Source: Syntrophotalea acetylenica | Lineage (GTDB): Bacteria; Desulfobacterota; Desulfuromonadia; Desulfuromonadales; Syntrophotaleaceae | Assembly: GCF_001888165.1 (NCBI RefSeq) | Contig: NZ_CP015455.1 | Coordinates: 434,001-498,000 of the forward strand | DNA length: 64,000 nt | Direction of reading: 5' to 3' | Shown here: piece after piece, positions 46,727 through 56,860 of the stretch | Layout: the number at the start of each line of letters is the position of its first letter | Position numbering within the stretch: position 1 is the first letter of the stretch | Notes under the pieces: model-generated | Seen by the model: only the letters and a program-made list of their open reading frames with translations | Database searches by the model: none | What the model was told of the DNA's origin: nothing | Translations under genes and position numbers: made by a program

Positions 46727-48121
46727 TCATGCCGTTGGGCCATCAACCGGGAAGATTTTCCCCGGATTGAGGATCTGCTTCGGGTCCAGAGCGTGCTTGA
46801 TGGTCTTCATGCAGGCCATGGTCGCCGGGTCAAGCTCCATGCCGAGGTAGGGTGCCTTGCTGGTGCCGACGCCGTGTTCACCGCTCATGGTTCCGCCGAG
46901 TTCCAGTGTCTTGGCGAAAATCTCGCGGATGGCCGTTTCGGCCTTTTCTTCCTGTCCCTGGAGGGAACGGTCGACCATGATGTTGACGTGAATGTTGCCG
47001 TCTCCGGCATGTCCGAAGTTGACGATGGGAATTTCCAGCCTGTTGGAAATGCTCTCGATGGCGCGGATCATATCGGGAAGCTTGCTGCGCGGCACGCAGA
47101 TATCTTCGTTATATTTATCGGGATTGACTTTGCGCAGGCTTGGCGAGACGCTGCGCCGTACCTGCCAGAGCCGCTCGCTTTCCTCGTCGGTGGCGGCGAT
47201 GCTGGTGTGCACCACGCCGAGCGGAGATGCGATTTCGAGGATGCGGGTGGCCTGCCGTTCCAGCAATTCCCGGTCGCCGTCGACCTCGATGATCAGCACC
47301 GCGCGAGCCGACTCGGGAATATCGAGGTTGGCATTCTGGCGCACGCAGGCCAGGGCCGTCGCGTCCATGAACTCGAGCGTGGTGGGAATGATTTTGCCGC
47401 GGATGATGTTCGATACGGCCTGGGCGGCACCGTCGATGGAATCGAACATGACCAGCATGGTTTTTTTGGCTTCAGGCCTGGGCAGAAGTTTGAGGATGAT
47501 TCTGGTGATGACCCCGAGGGTGCCTTCGCTGCCGACCATCAGCTTGGTCAGATCGTAGCCGACCACCCCTTTCATGGTTTCTCCGCCGGTGCGGATGATG
47601 TCGCCGGTCGGGGTGACGACTTCCAGACCGAGAACGTAGTCCTTGGTGACCCCGTATTTGACACAGCGCGGACCGCCAGCGCATTCGGCGACGTTGCCTC
47701 CAAGTGTGCTGAATTTCAGCGAGGCGGGATCGGGAGGGTAGAACAAGCCCACCTCCTCCACCGCTTTTTGCAGGGTGGCGGTGACGACTCCCGGTTCCAC
47801 TTCGGCGATGAGGTTGTCCTGGTCGATGCGCAGGATGCGGTTCAGCCGGGTCAGTACCAGGGCGATGCCTCCCCGGATCGGAACGCTGCCGCCGGTGAAT
47901 CCGCTGCCGGCGCCCCGAGGGTAGACGGGGAGATTTTCAGCGTTGGCCATTTTCAGGATCAGGCTGACCTGTGCGGCGTCTGCGGGGCGCACGATGACAT
48001 CGGGGAAAAATTGCTGCTGTGTGGCATCGTAGGAATAACAGATGCGATCGGCCTGTTCGGTGGAGACGTATTGTTTGCCGACGATATCCCGTAAGATAGT
48101 GATGATGCGGTTATCCAGCAT
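46727..48121 (-). CDS. FAD-linked 2-hydroxyacid dehydrogenase subunit (GlcD-like)
   Basis: 464 residues from the ATG at 48121. The FAD-binding PCMH domain has PRGAGSGFTGGSVP at about 78-91 and FSTLGGNVAECAGG. The C-terminal substrate domain has NFGHAGDGNIHVN and SGEHGVGTSKAPYLG. It oxidises a 2-hydroxyacid such as glycolate or D-lactate and hands electrons to the iron-sulfur protein encoded next. A longer start at 48298 would read through a terminator hairpin. Confidence 0.88.
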   Translation of the reverse strand: MLDNRIITILRDIVGKQYVSTEQADRICYSYDATQQQFFPDVIVRPADAAQVSLILKMANAENLPVYPRGAGSGFTGGSVPIRGGIALVLTRLNRILRIDQDNLIAEVEPGVVTATLQKAVEEVGLFYPPDPASLKFSTLGGNVAECAGGPRCVKYGVTKDYVLGLEVVTPTGDIIRTGGETMKGVVGYDLTKLMVGSEGTLGVITRIILKLLPRPEAKKTMLVMFDSIDGAAQAVSNIIRGKIIPTTLEFMDATALACVRQNANLDIPESARAVLIIEVDGDRELLERQATRILEIASPLGVVHTSIAATDEESERLWQVRRSVSPSLRKVNPDKYNEDICVPRSKLPDMIRAIESISNRLEIPIVNFGHAGDGNIHVNIMVDRSLQGQEEKAETAIREIFAKTLELGGTMSGEHGVGTSKAPYLGMELDPATMACMKTIKHALDPKQILNPGKIFPVDGPTA

Positions 48122-48191
48122 GGCTTCGAAGAGGTCCTTCGTAAAGCGGTTTCCGTCCGCGGATGTTCGGAGACAAAACCGGTTGAAGATA

Positions 48192-48213
48192 AAAAGGCCC
48201 GGCACGATCCGGG
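48192..48213 (-). terminator. Terminator-like hairpin in the glcD leader
   Basis: On the minus strand GCCCGG-ATCGTG-CCGGGC then CTTTTTAT, 70 bp upstream of the glcD start. No gene on the minus strand ends here, so it could attenuate the glcD transcript or end a short RNA started near 48230, where a TATATT box lies. Confidence 0.6.
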
Positions 48214-48385
48214 CTTGCGACTGTCCAAAAGATGCAATATAGCAGAAAACGGCCTTCGAGGTCCACCCGCAGGTTGATTCTGCCGGTGCGAATCGCAATC
48301 GCGATTCCCGGGCATCGGTTCAGGGTGTCATTGACACCTGCCGGCAAAGACCATAAAATGGCGCCCTTATCGGGGAGAACATCGT

Positions 48386-49747
48386 TTGAAGATAAAGAGC
48401 TGTTACATCTGCCAGCACTGCGGTTACCAGAGTCCCAAATGGCTCGGGCGCTGTCCCGATTGCGGCCAGTGGGACGCCATGGTGGAGGAGCGGCGCGAGG
48501 CGGGCCCTTCGCAGCGTCGCGGAGGCGTTGCCCTCGCGTCTTCTGCCACGCCGCAGCGTCTCTGCGAGGTGGCGACCACCGCCGAGCAGCGCTGCCTGTG
48601 CGGCCTGTCGGAGCTCGACCGGGTGCTGGGTGGCGGTGTGGTGCCGGGATCTCTGGTGCTCATTGGCGGCGATCCCGGCATCGGCAAGTCGACCCTTTTG
48701 CTGCAGGCCGTCGACCGGCTGGCAGCTACCGGTGCGGTGCTGTACGTTACCGCCGAGGAATCCACACGCCAGGTCAAGATGCGCGGTGAGCGTCTCAATG
48801 TCGGCGCCGGCGACCTGTTCCTGGTCTCCGAGACCTCGCTTGAAATTATTCTGGAACGGGTGCGTGAACTGCGTCCCAGTTTTCTGGTGGTGGATTCCAT
48901 TCAGACCATATTTACGGCCGATCTCGAATCGGCGCCCGGCAGTGTCAGTCAGGTACGCGAATGTGCCGGTCGCCTTATGCATCTGGCCAAGGGCCAGGGG
49001 GTATCGACCTTCATTACCGGCCACGTCACCAAGGACGGCGCCATTGCCGGGCCGCGCATGCTCGAACACATGGTCGATACGGTTCTTTATTTCGAAGGGG
49101 ATGCCGGGCATCCCTACCGGGTATTGCGGGCGGTCAAGAATCGCTTCGGCTCGACCAATGAAATCGGCGTATTCGAGATGAAGGAGGGCGGCCTGGCCGA
49201 GGTGCCCAATCCCTCCGAGCTGTTTCTGGCGGAACGTCCCGAGGGGGCGGCCGGCAGTGTGGTGGTGCCGACCCTGGAGGGGAGCCGTCCGATCCTGGTT
49301 GAATTGCAGGCACTGGTATCGACCAGTAATTTTGGCCAGCCGCGCCGTACCGCCATCGGCATCGATCCCAACCGGGTGGCCCTGCTGGTTGCCGTGCTGG
49401 AAAAAAAGGTCGGACTTTCGATGCTCAACCAGGATATTTTCTTCAATGTCGCCGGCGGGGTTCGCCTGTCCGAGCCGGGCGTTGATCTCGGCGTTATCGC
49501 TGCCCTGGCATCCAGCCATTTGAACCGCCCGGTGCCTGCCAGCCTTATGCTGTTTGGTGAGGTCGGCCTGGCGGGCGAAGTGCGGGCCGTGTCCCGGCCG
49601 GAATTGCGGGTACGGGAGGCCGCGCGTCTCGGGTTCGACCGCTGCTATCTGCCTGCGGGCTGTCTAAAGGCGGTTGACGCGCCGCCCGGCATGGAGTTGC
49701 GCGGGGTGCGCTGCGTCGAGCAGGCACTGGACGAGGTGTTCGCATGA
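48386..49747 (+). CDS. radA: DNA repair protein RadA
   Basis: 453 residues. The N-terminal zinc finger is CQHCGYQSPKWLGRCPDCG. The RecA-like ATPase has Walker A GGDPGIGKSTLL, and the RadA-specific motif VKNRFGSTNEIGVFEM follows. The C-terminal domain is Lon-protease-like. RadA drives branch migration in recombination. The start is a TTG at 48386 with GGGGAG in place. The stop overlaps the next gene by 4 bp. Confidence 0.96.
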   Translation: MKIKSCYICQHCGYQSPKWLGRCPDCGQWDAMVEERREAGPSQRRGGVALASSATPQRLCEVATTAEQRCLCGLSELDRVLGGGVVPGSLVLIGGDPGIGKSTLLLQAVDRLAATGAVLYVTAEESTRQVKMRGERLNVGAGDLFLVSETSLEIILERVRELRPSFLVVDSIQTIFTADLESAPGSVSQVRECAGRLMHLAKGQGVSTFITGHVTKDGAIAGPRMLEHMVDTVLYFEGDAGHPYRVLRAVKNRFGSTNEIGVFEMKEGGLAEVPNPSELFLAERPEGAAGSVVVPTLEGSRPILVELQALVSTSNFGQPRRTAIGIDPNRVALLVAVLEKKVGLSMLNQDIFFNVAGGVRLSEPGVDLGVIAALASSHLNRPVPASLMLFGEVGLAGEVRAVSRPELRVREAARLGFDRCYLPAGCLKAVDAPPGMELRGVRCVEQALDEVFA

Positions 49748-50931
49748 GATGTTCGCGCAGGGCCGTGCGTTGGATGCTGGTTGCCGGGCTACTGCTGTCG
49801 ACCGCTCTGCAATGCGGCGCCGCACAGCACATCCGCGCAGCCCAGGTCAGCTATCTCGCCAGCCGCAACTTTCCCGAAGTCGCCGCCGAATTTGCCCGAA
49901 TGCGGCGCATGGGGCTCGATACGGTAATCCTTCGCGTTTTCCAGCGGCCCGGGGATCGTTTCTATGCTTTTATCGAACCGCAGGCGCCCGCCGGAGTTTA
50001 CTTCGCTACCGATGGGGCGCCGGTGGTGGCGGATGCTCTCGGCGCCCTGACGGAACTGGCGCACGCTGCCGGATTGAAGGTTTTCGCCTGGATGACCACG
50101 CTGAGCACGCCGTTGTCCGGAAACGAGGAATGGAAGGGGCGGCGCTATGATCCCGGCAGTGGTTGCATCATTCCCTGCGAGGCCCTCGATCCTTTTAATC
50201 CGGAAGTTCACCAGCGTCTGGCCGCTTTGTTCAGGGATCTGGCCCGTTATCCCATTGATGGCGTGCTGTTGCAGGATGACCTGGTGTTGCGCCAGACCGA
50301 AGGGTTCTCCCGTGCGGCCCTGAGTGCCAGTCTCAAGGATACCGGACGTTTTTATCTGCCTGGCGAGCTTTTCGCTGAAACCGTACGGGGTCCCGACGGC
50401 AAGGTGCGTGTCGGTCGTCTGGGACCGGCTTTTTCCGAGTGGGCGGTCTGGAAAAACCGCCATTTGCTGGGGTTGGCTGAACATTTACGCTCCGCAGCGC
50501 AGGAAGTGCGGCCGGGTTTGCCTTTTGCGCTGAATCTTCCCTATGAGGTGCTGACTTCCCCGCGGCATGGATTGGCGTGGTTCTCTCAGGATTACGCGCA
50601 GGCGCTGAAATCCGGTTTCGAATATGTGGCGATCATGGCTTATCACCGGCAGATGTCCGCGGAGCTTTCGTTGCCGGTAGCCGCGGCCATCGCCAAGGTT
50701 TCCGAGCTGGCTCAGGCCGGAGTTCGCGATTTGCTCAATCCGGCAGGATTGCTGCTCAAGCTGCAGGCGCGCGATTTCGTCAGCTCGCAGGATGTTTCGC
50801 CTGATGAACTGCGGCAGGTCGTGCGCGCCGTAGCCCCGGCCGGGCCTGTAAGCCTGGCGTTTTTTCCCTACCATTCTTCTCTCGGGCTGATGCCGGAGGA
50901 GATGGCACTATCCTGGACTGAGGAGGAATGA
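49744..50931 (+). CDS. Free-standing PgaB-type GHL13 domain protein
   Basis: 395 residues with a signal peptide ([20 protein letters not shown], cleavage after about CGA). The mature part resembles the C-terminal GHL13 half of Pga[39 protein letters not shown], and [20 protein letters not shown], with the paired Asp seen in PgaB (FHDDALL). The N-terminal deacetylase domain is absent. In PgaB this domain binds and can hydrolyse partly deacetylated PNAG, so this protein may trim that polymer. It is translationally coupled to radA (ATGA) and to moaC (overlapping stop and start), an odd setting. Confidence 0.75.
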   Translation: MRCSRRAVRWMLVAGLLLSTALQCGAAQHIRAAQVSYLASRNFPEVAAEFARMRRMGLDTVILRVFQRPGDRFYAFIEPQAPAGVYFATDGAPVVADALGALTELAHAAGLKVFAWMTTLSTPLSGNEEWKGRRYDPGSGCIIPCEALDPFNPEVHQRLAALFRDLARYPIDGVLLQDDLVLRQTEGFSRAALSASLKDTGRFYLPGELFAETVRGPDGKVRVGRLGPAFSEWAVWKNRHLLGLAEHLRSAAQEVRPGLPFALNLPYEVLTSPRHGLAWFSQDYAQALKSGFEYVAIMAYHRQMSAELSLPVAAAIAKVSELAQAGVRDLLNPAGLLLKLQARDFVSSQDVSPDELRQVVRAVAPAGPVSLAFFPYHSSLGLMPEEMALSWTEEE

Positions 50932-51413
50932 TGAACGAAGGTTTGACCCATCTGGATGAAAACGGCAAGGCGATCATGGTGGATGTCGGCGAAAAGAATG
51001 CCACGGGTCGTCTGGCGATTGCCCGCGGTGAAGTGCGCATGAAGGAATCGACCCTGAAACTTATCATGAGCGGTGAGATGGCCAAGGGAGATGTGTGGGC
51101 GGTGGCGCGGGTTGCCGGAATCATGGCCGCCAAAAAGACCCCTGACCTTATCCCTTTGTGCCATCCGCTGTTGCTGTCATCGGTTTCCGTGGACTTTACG
51201 CCGCATCCCGGTCAAGGTCGCGTCGAGATCGAGGCCCGGGTGCGCGTGACCGGGCAGACCGGTGTGGAGATGGAGGCATTAATGGCGGTTGCGGTCGCGG
51301 GCCTGGCAATTTATGATATGTGCAAGGCGGTCGACAAGGAAATGGTGGTGTCTGAAATCCGGCTCATGGAAAAGCACGGTGGCAAGAGCGGCACTTTTCT
51401 CCGGCAGGAATGA
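50931..51413 (+). CDS. moaC: Cyclic pyranopterin monophosphate synthase MoaC
   Basis: 160 residues; completes formation of cyclic pyranopterin monophosphate after MoaA. It contains [14 protein letters not shown], active-site region [13 protein letters not shown], and [19 protein letters not shown] followed by [17 protein letters not shown] precedes; an ATG three bases earlier is also possible. It is separated from moaA by about 5.7 kb. Confidence 0.96.
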   Translation: MNEGLTHLDENGKAIMVDVGEKNATGRLAIARGEVRMKESTLKLIMSGEMAKGDVWAVARVAGIMAAKKTPDLIPLCHPLLLSSVSVDFTPHPGQGRVEIEARVRVTGQTGVEMEALMAVAVAGLAIYDMCKAVDKEMVVSEIRLMEKHGGKSGTFLRQE

Positions 51414-51601
51414 TTTTGTGTCTGCAAGTTGCGCAACTGGAGTTTCCTGTTAAATTTGGCTGTCAGGGTTTTCCGGGATGGCATCTGGAAAGGAGCCTCT
51501 GACCTGATACGGCCCGCTACAAGCGGCTACGAGCCATTTCTGTTGACTTGACAATCGATTTCATTTACATTTGCAAGCCCATATAGCACAAGGAGAATTG
51601 C

Positions 51602-51958
51602 ATGGATCAGGAAACACTGAAAGAGTTCAAGGGGCTCCTTGAATCTCAGTTGGAAGCGCTGCTGCGGGATGCCGGAAAAACTGTTTCGGAGATGACCGAT
51701 GACCAGAGCAATTTCCCCGACCCGACCGACCGGGCTTCCCTGGAATCGGACCGCAATTTCGAATTGCGCATCCGCGATCGCGAGCGCAAGCTGATTATGA
51801 AGATTCGCCAGGCCCTGGAGCGGATCGAGCACGGTACCTTTGGCGAGTGCGAATGTTGCGAGGAGCCAATTGGCATCGAACGGCTTCGTGCCCGTCCTGT
51901 AACGACGCTTTGCATCGACTGCAAAACAGAGCAGGAACGCAAGGAAAAGATTGGATGA
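51602..51958 (+). CDS. DksA/TraR family zinc-finger protein
   Basis: 118 residues with a coiled coil (residues 1-75, including LESQLEALLRDAGKTVSEM) and the C4 zinc finger CECCEEPIGIERL...CIDC. Coiled-coil tip acidic residues (DPTDRASLESD) match the DksA tip that enters the RNA polymerase secondary channel to work with ppGpp. AAGGAG precedes the ATG. It stands between moaC and a histidine kinase gene. Confidence 0.92.
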   Translation: MDQETLKEFKGLLESQLEALLRDAGKTVSEMTDDQSNFPDPTDRASLESDRNFELRIRDRERKLIMKIRQALERIEHGTFGECECCEEPIGIERLRARPVTTLCIDCKTEQERKEKIG

Positions 51959-51996
51959 CCCTGCTCTTCTAGGAAATGGGCGGATCGGGGAGTGCG

Positions 51997-54296
51997 ATGG
52001 CCTGCAATGAATGCTCGATTCTTCACCAGGTGTTGTGCATCGCTGTTGGCGAGCATCGTTCGCCCCTGGAAAAATGCAAAGAGATATTGGCTTGTCTGGA
52101 GCGCTCCCTGCCTGTGGCGGGAGCGTTTTTTTGGTACCCGGAAAGCGCGTCCGGCGTTGGTACCGCCATCGTGGCGGCATCGGACGCCAATGCTTCGCCA
52201 CCCTGTGAAAGGCCCCGCCTTTTCGCCACGCAATCTTCCGACGGCTGCTGTCCGGTTGCCTCCCCGCCCGGTTTTTTTCATGTTGCCGCCATGGCATCAG
52301 GCCGCGAGTTGGGAATTCTCTCTTTCTGCCTTGCCGATTCTTTATCCCTGGCTCCACCCGTGCAGCAGTTGGCCGGAAACGTCAGCATGATCCTGGCTGA
52401 CCAATTGCGGCAGCATCTTGACGGCCGTTCGCAGCAGCAGACGTTGCGCCATGCGCTTCTTCTGGCCGACCTGGCACGTGCCCTGGGAGGCACCGCGGAT
52501 CTGGAATCGTTGCTGAATGAGATCTGGCGCGTGCTTGAAAGCGACGGTGGTGTGGCCTGCGTTATTCTTCGGCCGTTGCACGGCGCGGCAGTGCTGGGTC
52601 GGTCCCAGGTTCGCCTGAGTTCCCACCGCCAGGCCGATCTGGGTACTTTTGAGGGCATGGAACTGGACCTCGGTGCTCGCGTCCTTGCCGATACCCGGAT
52701 GCACCTTGTCGCTGGTTCCGGTATGGCAGCTAAAGCCGTTTGCTGGCCGCTGGTATTTCAGGGGCGTTTGCGCGGCACCCTCTTCCTGGCTGAAGACGGG
52801 CGCTGTGGCGCCCTGGATCTGGGAACCCGGCAGCCTTTTCTGCACAAGCTGGCAGGGCTGGCGGCTCAAAACCTTGAACGGCTCGAAGCCCTGCAGGACC
52901 GCACCCTGCTGCTGCGGGAAAACACCCGAAAACTTCATGAAATTTCCCTTCTGTACCGCATCTCGAGAGCCATGCACGGCACCTTGCGCCTGGACGAGTT
53001 GATGCATCTGATTCTGTCGGCTGTAACCATTTCCTGGGGGGCGGCTTTGAAAGAGCGATGCTTTTTCTGGCCAATGAACGCAGTGGCGTCTTGCAGGGAA
53101 TGGTAGGAGTTACGCATGTCTCCGCCCGCTATCTGTTCTGTCGGGAAGAGGGAGAGGCCGAATGGGAATTGCCGACAATTACGGCGGATATCTGCGAGCG
53201 GCAGAGGCAGGATGAATTCTGCCAGATGGTTTTCAAACAGCGACTTTCCCTCTCGGATAAAAACAATCCGTTGGCGCGGGCCTTGCTGGAGGACAGGCTG
53301 ATCTTTATTACCGATACCCGAAAGGGAGAAGGGTCTTTCGGCCGGCTTTCAGAAACTCTTGGCTTTGACGCCTGCGCGGTAGTGCCGTTGCGTGGCCGGA
53401 GCCGTGCTCTTGGCGTACTGGTGGTAAACAGTTCCAGTCTGGACCGACCGGAGCTTCTGGCGCGGCGACGGTTTCTTGAACTGTTCGCCAATCAGGCCGC
53501 TCAGGCAATGGAAAATTCCATGCTGCTGAGCCGGCTCGAAACTTCTCATCAGGATCTGCGGGAGACTCAGGAGCGTCTCATTCAGGGGGAAAAAATGGCC
53601 GCTCTCGGCGAGACGGCGGCCTCCGTGACCCATGAACTGCGCAACCCGCTGGTCTGCATCGGCGGGTTTGCCCGCCGCCTGGCAAATGTCCTGCCCGAAG
53701 CGAGCCGGGAGCGGGAATACAGTGAGATTATTGTGCGTGAGGTGCGGCGCATGGAAGAGATGCTGACGAACATTCTCGCCTTTTCCAAAAAACAGATGTT
53801 GTGCATTTCCGAATGCGATATCATAAAAATGCTTGACGAGGTTCTGATTCTCGAGGATGATTCTCTGCGAAAAGGGAACATACGGCTGGTCAGGGAATTT
53901 GGCGAGGACGTGCCCCCGGTTCAGGGAGATGTCCAGAAACTGCGTCAGGCCGTGATCAATCTTATTGATAATGCCCGGCAGGCCATGCCCGAGGGGGGAT
54001 CGCTCGTGGTGCGGGCATATAGCACTGTGTTGCGGGGAGATCGTGCCGCGGCGGTGGAGATAGAAGATACCGGCGGTGGTATTCCGGTGACCATTCTGCG
54101 CAATATATTCAATCCCTTTTTCACCACCCGCAAACAGGGTACCGGTCTTGGATTATCCATTGTGCATCGCATTCTGGAGCATCATCGGGGAGAAATTGAG
54201 GTTCAGAATACGGAACTCGGGGCGCGATTCGTTCTGCGTCTGCCGCATACGTCACCATCATGCCAGGCGTTGGACAGACATCGGCCGTTTTCCTGA
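51997..54296 (+). pseudogene. Soluble GAF-domain histidine kinase, frame broken by one base
   Basis: The N-terminal 350 residues and C-terminal 410 residues are in different frames. The first part has one or two GAF-like sensor regions and then LYRISRAMHGTLRLDELMHL. The second continues a GAF domain (FERAMLFLANERSG), then HisKA with the phospho-His in VTHELRNPLVCIGG and an ATPase domain (NLIDNARQAMPEGG, EDTGGGIP, GTGLGLSIVH). The break lies in a G6 run at 53036-53041; one more G gives TISWGGGFERAMLFL and about 766 residues. No membrane helix is seen, so it senses a cytoplasmic signal. No response regulator is adjacent. An alternative start is 51976. Confidence 0.85.
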
Positions 54297-54316
54297 AAGA
54301 CGCAGGAAATGACAAC

Positions 54317-54392
54317 GGGGCTGTAGCTCAGTCGGGAGAGCGACGCGTTCGCAACGCGTAGGTCGGCGGTTCGAGCCCGCTCAGCTCCACCA
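54317..54392 (+). tRNA. tRNA-Ala (CGC)
   Basis: A 76-base cloverleaf with encoded CCA. The anticodon loop TTCGCAA gives anticodon CGC, reading GCG. The G3:U70 acceptor pair, the alanine identity signal, is present. It lies 20 bp after the histidine kinase gene. Confidence 0.97.
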
Positions 54393-54394
54393 AT

Positions 54395-54443
54395 AAAAGC
54401 ACAGGGGGCCAGACACTGAATGTGTTTGGCCCCCTGTGCTTTT
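54395..54443 (+). terminator. Terminator of tRNA-Ala
   Basis: Perfect 17-bp stem AAAAGCACAGGGGGCCA and complement with a 15-base loop, ending in TTTTGCTT. Confidence 0.92.
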
Positions 54444-54922
54444 GCTTCGCGAAAATACCTCCGCCATGGGCGAAACAACATTTTCCTATAACCCGGAACG
54501 ATCCGTTTTGAAAACGGTTACGAAACGCCGGAAGGTTGCCGGTTGGGGTTTTCCAATAATGAGGCAGGGTTGTTTCCTGTTCGGAAAATAACCAGGTTTT
54601 GAAGCCATTTCCGACATCCCGATAAACGGTCCCTGGCATCGGCGGCGTGGATAAATCTCGAAGGCCTGCTTGCAAAATCGATTGGGGATGGTAACCTGAA
54701 AAACAAATGGGACACACTGGCAACCACCACAGTCCAACTCTTGGCGCGCATGGTTTTTCCCTCCTGACCGGCGCGCATTTTTTTGTCCTGCGACCATTGT
54801 TCGATAGTGTCTGCCCTTCCGGGTTTTATAGTATGGAACACTGGATTGAAGGGGAGCTGTCGGGTTTGCCGTGCCTCGTTTTGAGGGTGGTGAGAATGCC
54901 CCTCTCCCGGGGAATAATTTAC
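54444..54922. other. Intergenic region without a convincing gene
   Basis: Several short open frames exist on both strands; none has family-like sequence. One minus-strand frame of 77 codons, starting at the ATG at 54751 (MRAKSWTVVVASVSHLFF), has a good GGAGGG site and could encode a small peptide. I give it low weight. Confidence 0.4.
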
Positions 54923-54951
54923 TTGCAAGGCATAAGGCACTCTGTTATAAG
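54923..54951 (+). promoter_or_regulatory. Likely promoter of the acetaldehyde dehydrogenase gene
   Basis: TTGCAA (54923-54928), a 17-base spacer and TATAAG (54946-54951). A start near 54958 would give a leader of about 270 bases before the ATG at 55231. That leader has a hairpin GCGGGT-TGTCT-ACCCGC at 55124-55140. Confidence 0.6.
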
Positions 54952-55230
54952 TACCAAATATCCAGGTTATGAAAGAGCTTGTGATACGCTGTTCTAGGTC
55001 GTGAGTTTCGGCGCAACGAAGATTGTTGCCTCGATGGTTTCATGGCTTTTACGTCTATATTGTTCATTTGCCTTATAGCAGGATGGTTGGCCTGCGCAGT
55101 CCGTGAACCTGTAAAACCCGGTTGCGGGTTGTCTACCCGCGCGCCTTTTGTGCGGAAGCGCTTGTTTTATGCGTTTCTTTAGATGTCTGGGTAAGGTGAA
55201 CAATCAACAACAAGACTAGGAGGATTAGGT

Positions 55231-56580
55231 ATGGCTAAGGAAATGATCGACCAATTGGTAGCCAACGCTCGCAAGGCTGCCGACGAATTCAAGCTCTTCA
55301 CCCAGGAACAGGTTGACAAGATTACCGCGGCCATGGATGCGGCCAGCGTTGCCAACGAAGTCAAACTCGCAGAGATGGCCGTTGAGGAAACCGGCATCGG
55401 CCGCGCTGACCACAAAGCCATCAAGAATCATCTTGGCGCCCATGTGGTGTACGAGTATTTCAAGGACAAGAAATCCGTTGGCGTCATCAGGGAAGAAGAT
55501 GGCGTGAAGTACGTGGCTGAGCCTTTTGGTGTGCTCGCCGCCGCAACGCCGACGACCAACCCCACTTCGACCGTCATGTTCAAGGCTCTGATCGCCATGA
55601 AGACCCGCAATGCGATCATTTTTGCCTGCCATCCCCGCGCGCAGAAGTGCAGTGTCGAAGCGGCGAGAGTTTTGCGCGACGCGGCTGTCTCTGCCGGTGC
55701 TCCAGAGCACTGCATCCAGTGGATTGAAACCCCCTCCATTGAAGCGACCAATCTGCTGTTCAAACACCCGGGCGTGAACCTGATTCTGGCCACCGGCGGC
55801 AATGCCATGGTTAAATCCGCTTACAGCTCCGGTCACCCCGCGATTGGCGTCGGCGCAGGCAATACCCCTGTGTTTATCTCGAAATCCGCCAAACTCAGCG
55901 TCGCGATCAATAACGTCATCGCTTCCAAGACCTTTGACAACGGCACCATCTGCTCCTCCGACCAGTCGGTGATTTTCGACGATCCGGCCATCGCTGAAAA
56001 AGGCGTGAAGATGCTGGTTGAGCGAGGCGCCTATCTGGTCAATGACGAGCAGAAGGCAAAACTCGAAGCGGTTATGTTCGACAAGGAAAGAGGCGTTCCG
56101 GCCGTGGCAATCGTAGGTAAATCGCCCCAGGTTATTGCCAAGATCGCCGGTTTCGAGGTCCCTGAAGATGTCAAGCTGCTGCTCGTGCCCCTGAAGAGCA
56201 TTGGTCCCGAGGACTGGTTCAGCCACGAAAAACTGTCTCCGGTGCTCGGTTACATCAGCTACAACAGCACCGATGAAGCGATTGAAGCAGCCAAGACCCA
56301 GCTTCGCTGGGGTGGCGCCGGCCACACGGCCGTTATCCATGCACAGGACGAAAAGGTCATCGACAAGTTCGCCCTGGAGATCCCTGCCAATCGACTGCTC
56401 CTGAACCAGCCTGCGGTACACGGCAGCATCGGGCTTATCTACAACAAGCTTCCGCCCTCACTTACCCTGGGTTGCGGTACCGATGGCAACAACTATCTGG
56501 GCAACAACATCAACTATACTGACCTTCTGAGCATCAAGTCGGTCGCCCCACGCATCGTCGATTACGAAAGAGACGAATAA
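55231..56580 (+). CDS. Acetaldehyde dehydrogenase (acetylating)
   Basis: 449 residues. It converts acetaldehyde, CoA and NAD to acetyl-CoA and NADH, or the reverse. The catalytic Cys is in NGTICSSDQSVIFD at about residue 245. NAD-site features include GVLAAATPTTNPTSTVMFKA and AIGVGAGNTPVF. It resembles EutE and the aldehyde half of AdhE, but lacks the alcohol dehydrogenase domain and has no obvious microcompartment targeting peptide. A strong AGGAGG lies before the ATG. It is monocistronic with a long leader and a strong terminator. The role fits ethanol- or acetylene-fermenting Pelobacter-like metabolism (inference). Confidence 0.93.
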   Translation: MAKEMIDQLVANARKAADEFKLFTQEQVDKITAAMDAASVANEVKLAEMAVEETGIGRADHKAIKNHLGAHVVYEYFKDKKSVGVIREEDGVKYVAEPFGVLAAATPTTNPTSTVMFKALIAMKTRNAIIFACHPRAQKCSVEAARVLRDAAVSAGAPEHCIQWIETPSIEATNLLFKHPGVNLILATGGNAMVKSAYSSGHPAIGVGAGNTPVFISKSAKLSVAINNVIASKTFDNGTICSSDQSVIFDDPAIAEKGVKMLVERGAYLVNDEQKAKLEAVMFDKERGVPAVAIVGKSPQVIAKIAGFEVPEDVKLLLVPLKSIGPEDWFSHEKLSPVLGYISYNSTDEAIEAAKTQLRWGGAGHTAVIHAQDEKVIDKFALEIPANRLLLNQPAVHGSIGLIYNKLPPSLTLGCGTDGNNYLGNNINYTDLLSIKSVAPRIVDYERDE

Positions 56581-56640
56581 GACCGACTCTGAAGATCGGC
56601 AACTTCAAAGAGTTGCCGGTCACGTATCAGGATAGGCTGG

Positions 56641-56681
56641 GAAGTGGGACTTTTCCATGGGAAAAGTCCCACTTCGTTTTT
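56641..56681 (+). terminator. Terminator of the acetaldehyde dehydrogenase gene
   Basis: Perfect 16-bp stem GAAGTGGGACTTTTCC and complement with an ATG loop, then GTTTTTT. Confidence 0.93.
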
Positions 56682-56860
56682 TATCCAGGCTCTTTATGAG
56701 GTTTCTGAATAGCCTTTTGCGGACCATTGCAGTTCCGGTGGGTTTTTATTGCACTGTCTTTTATGTCCTTGTTTCAGGACAGACTTGTTTATCGCAATCG
56801 TTTTGGTGTAAATGTATTCCTTTCCGCAAGAGGGGTTACGTATAATCCAGGGAGGTGGGC

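Noticed and set aside
46793-48094. A 433-codon plus-strand open frame across glcD
   Set aside because: Shadow frame; the minus-strand FAD-subunit motifs are clear.
54328-54481. Minus-strand open frame running through tRNA-Ala (ends SGLEPPTYALRTRRSPD)
   Set aside because: This peptide is a well-known false translation of a tRNA gene on the opposite strand.
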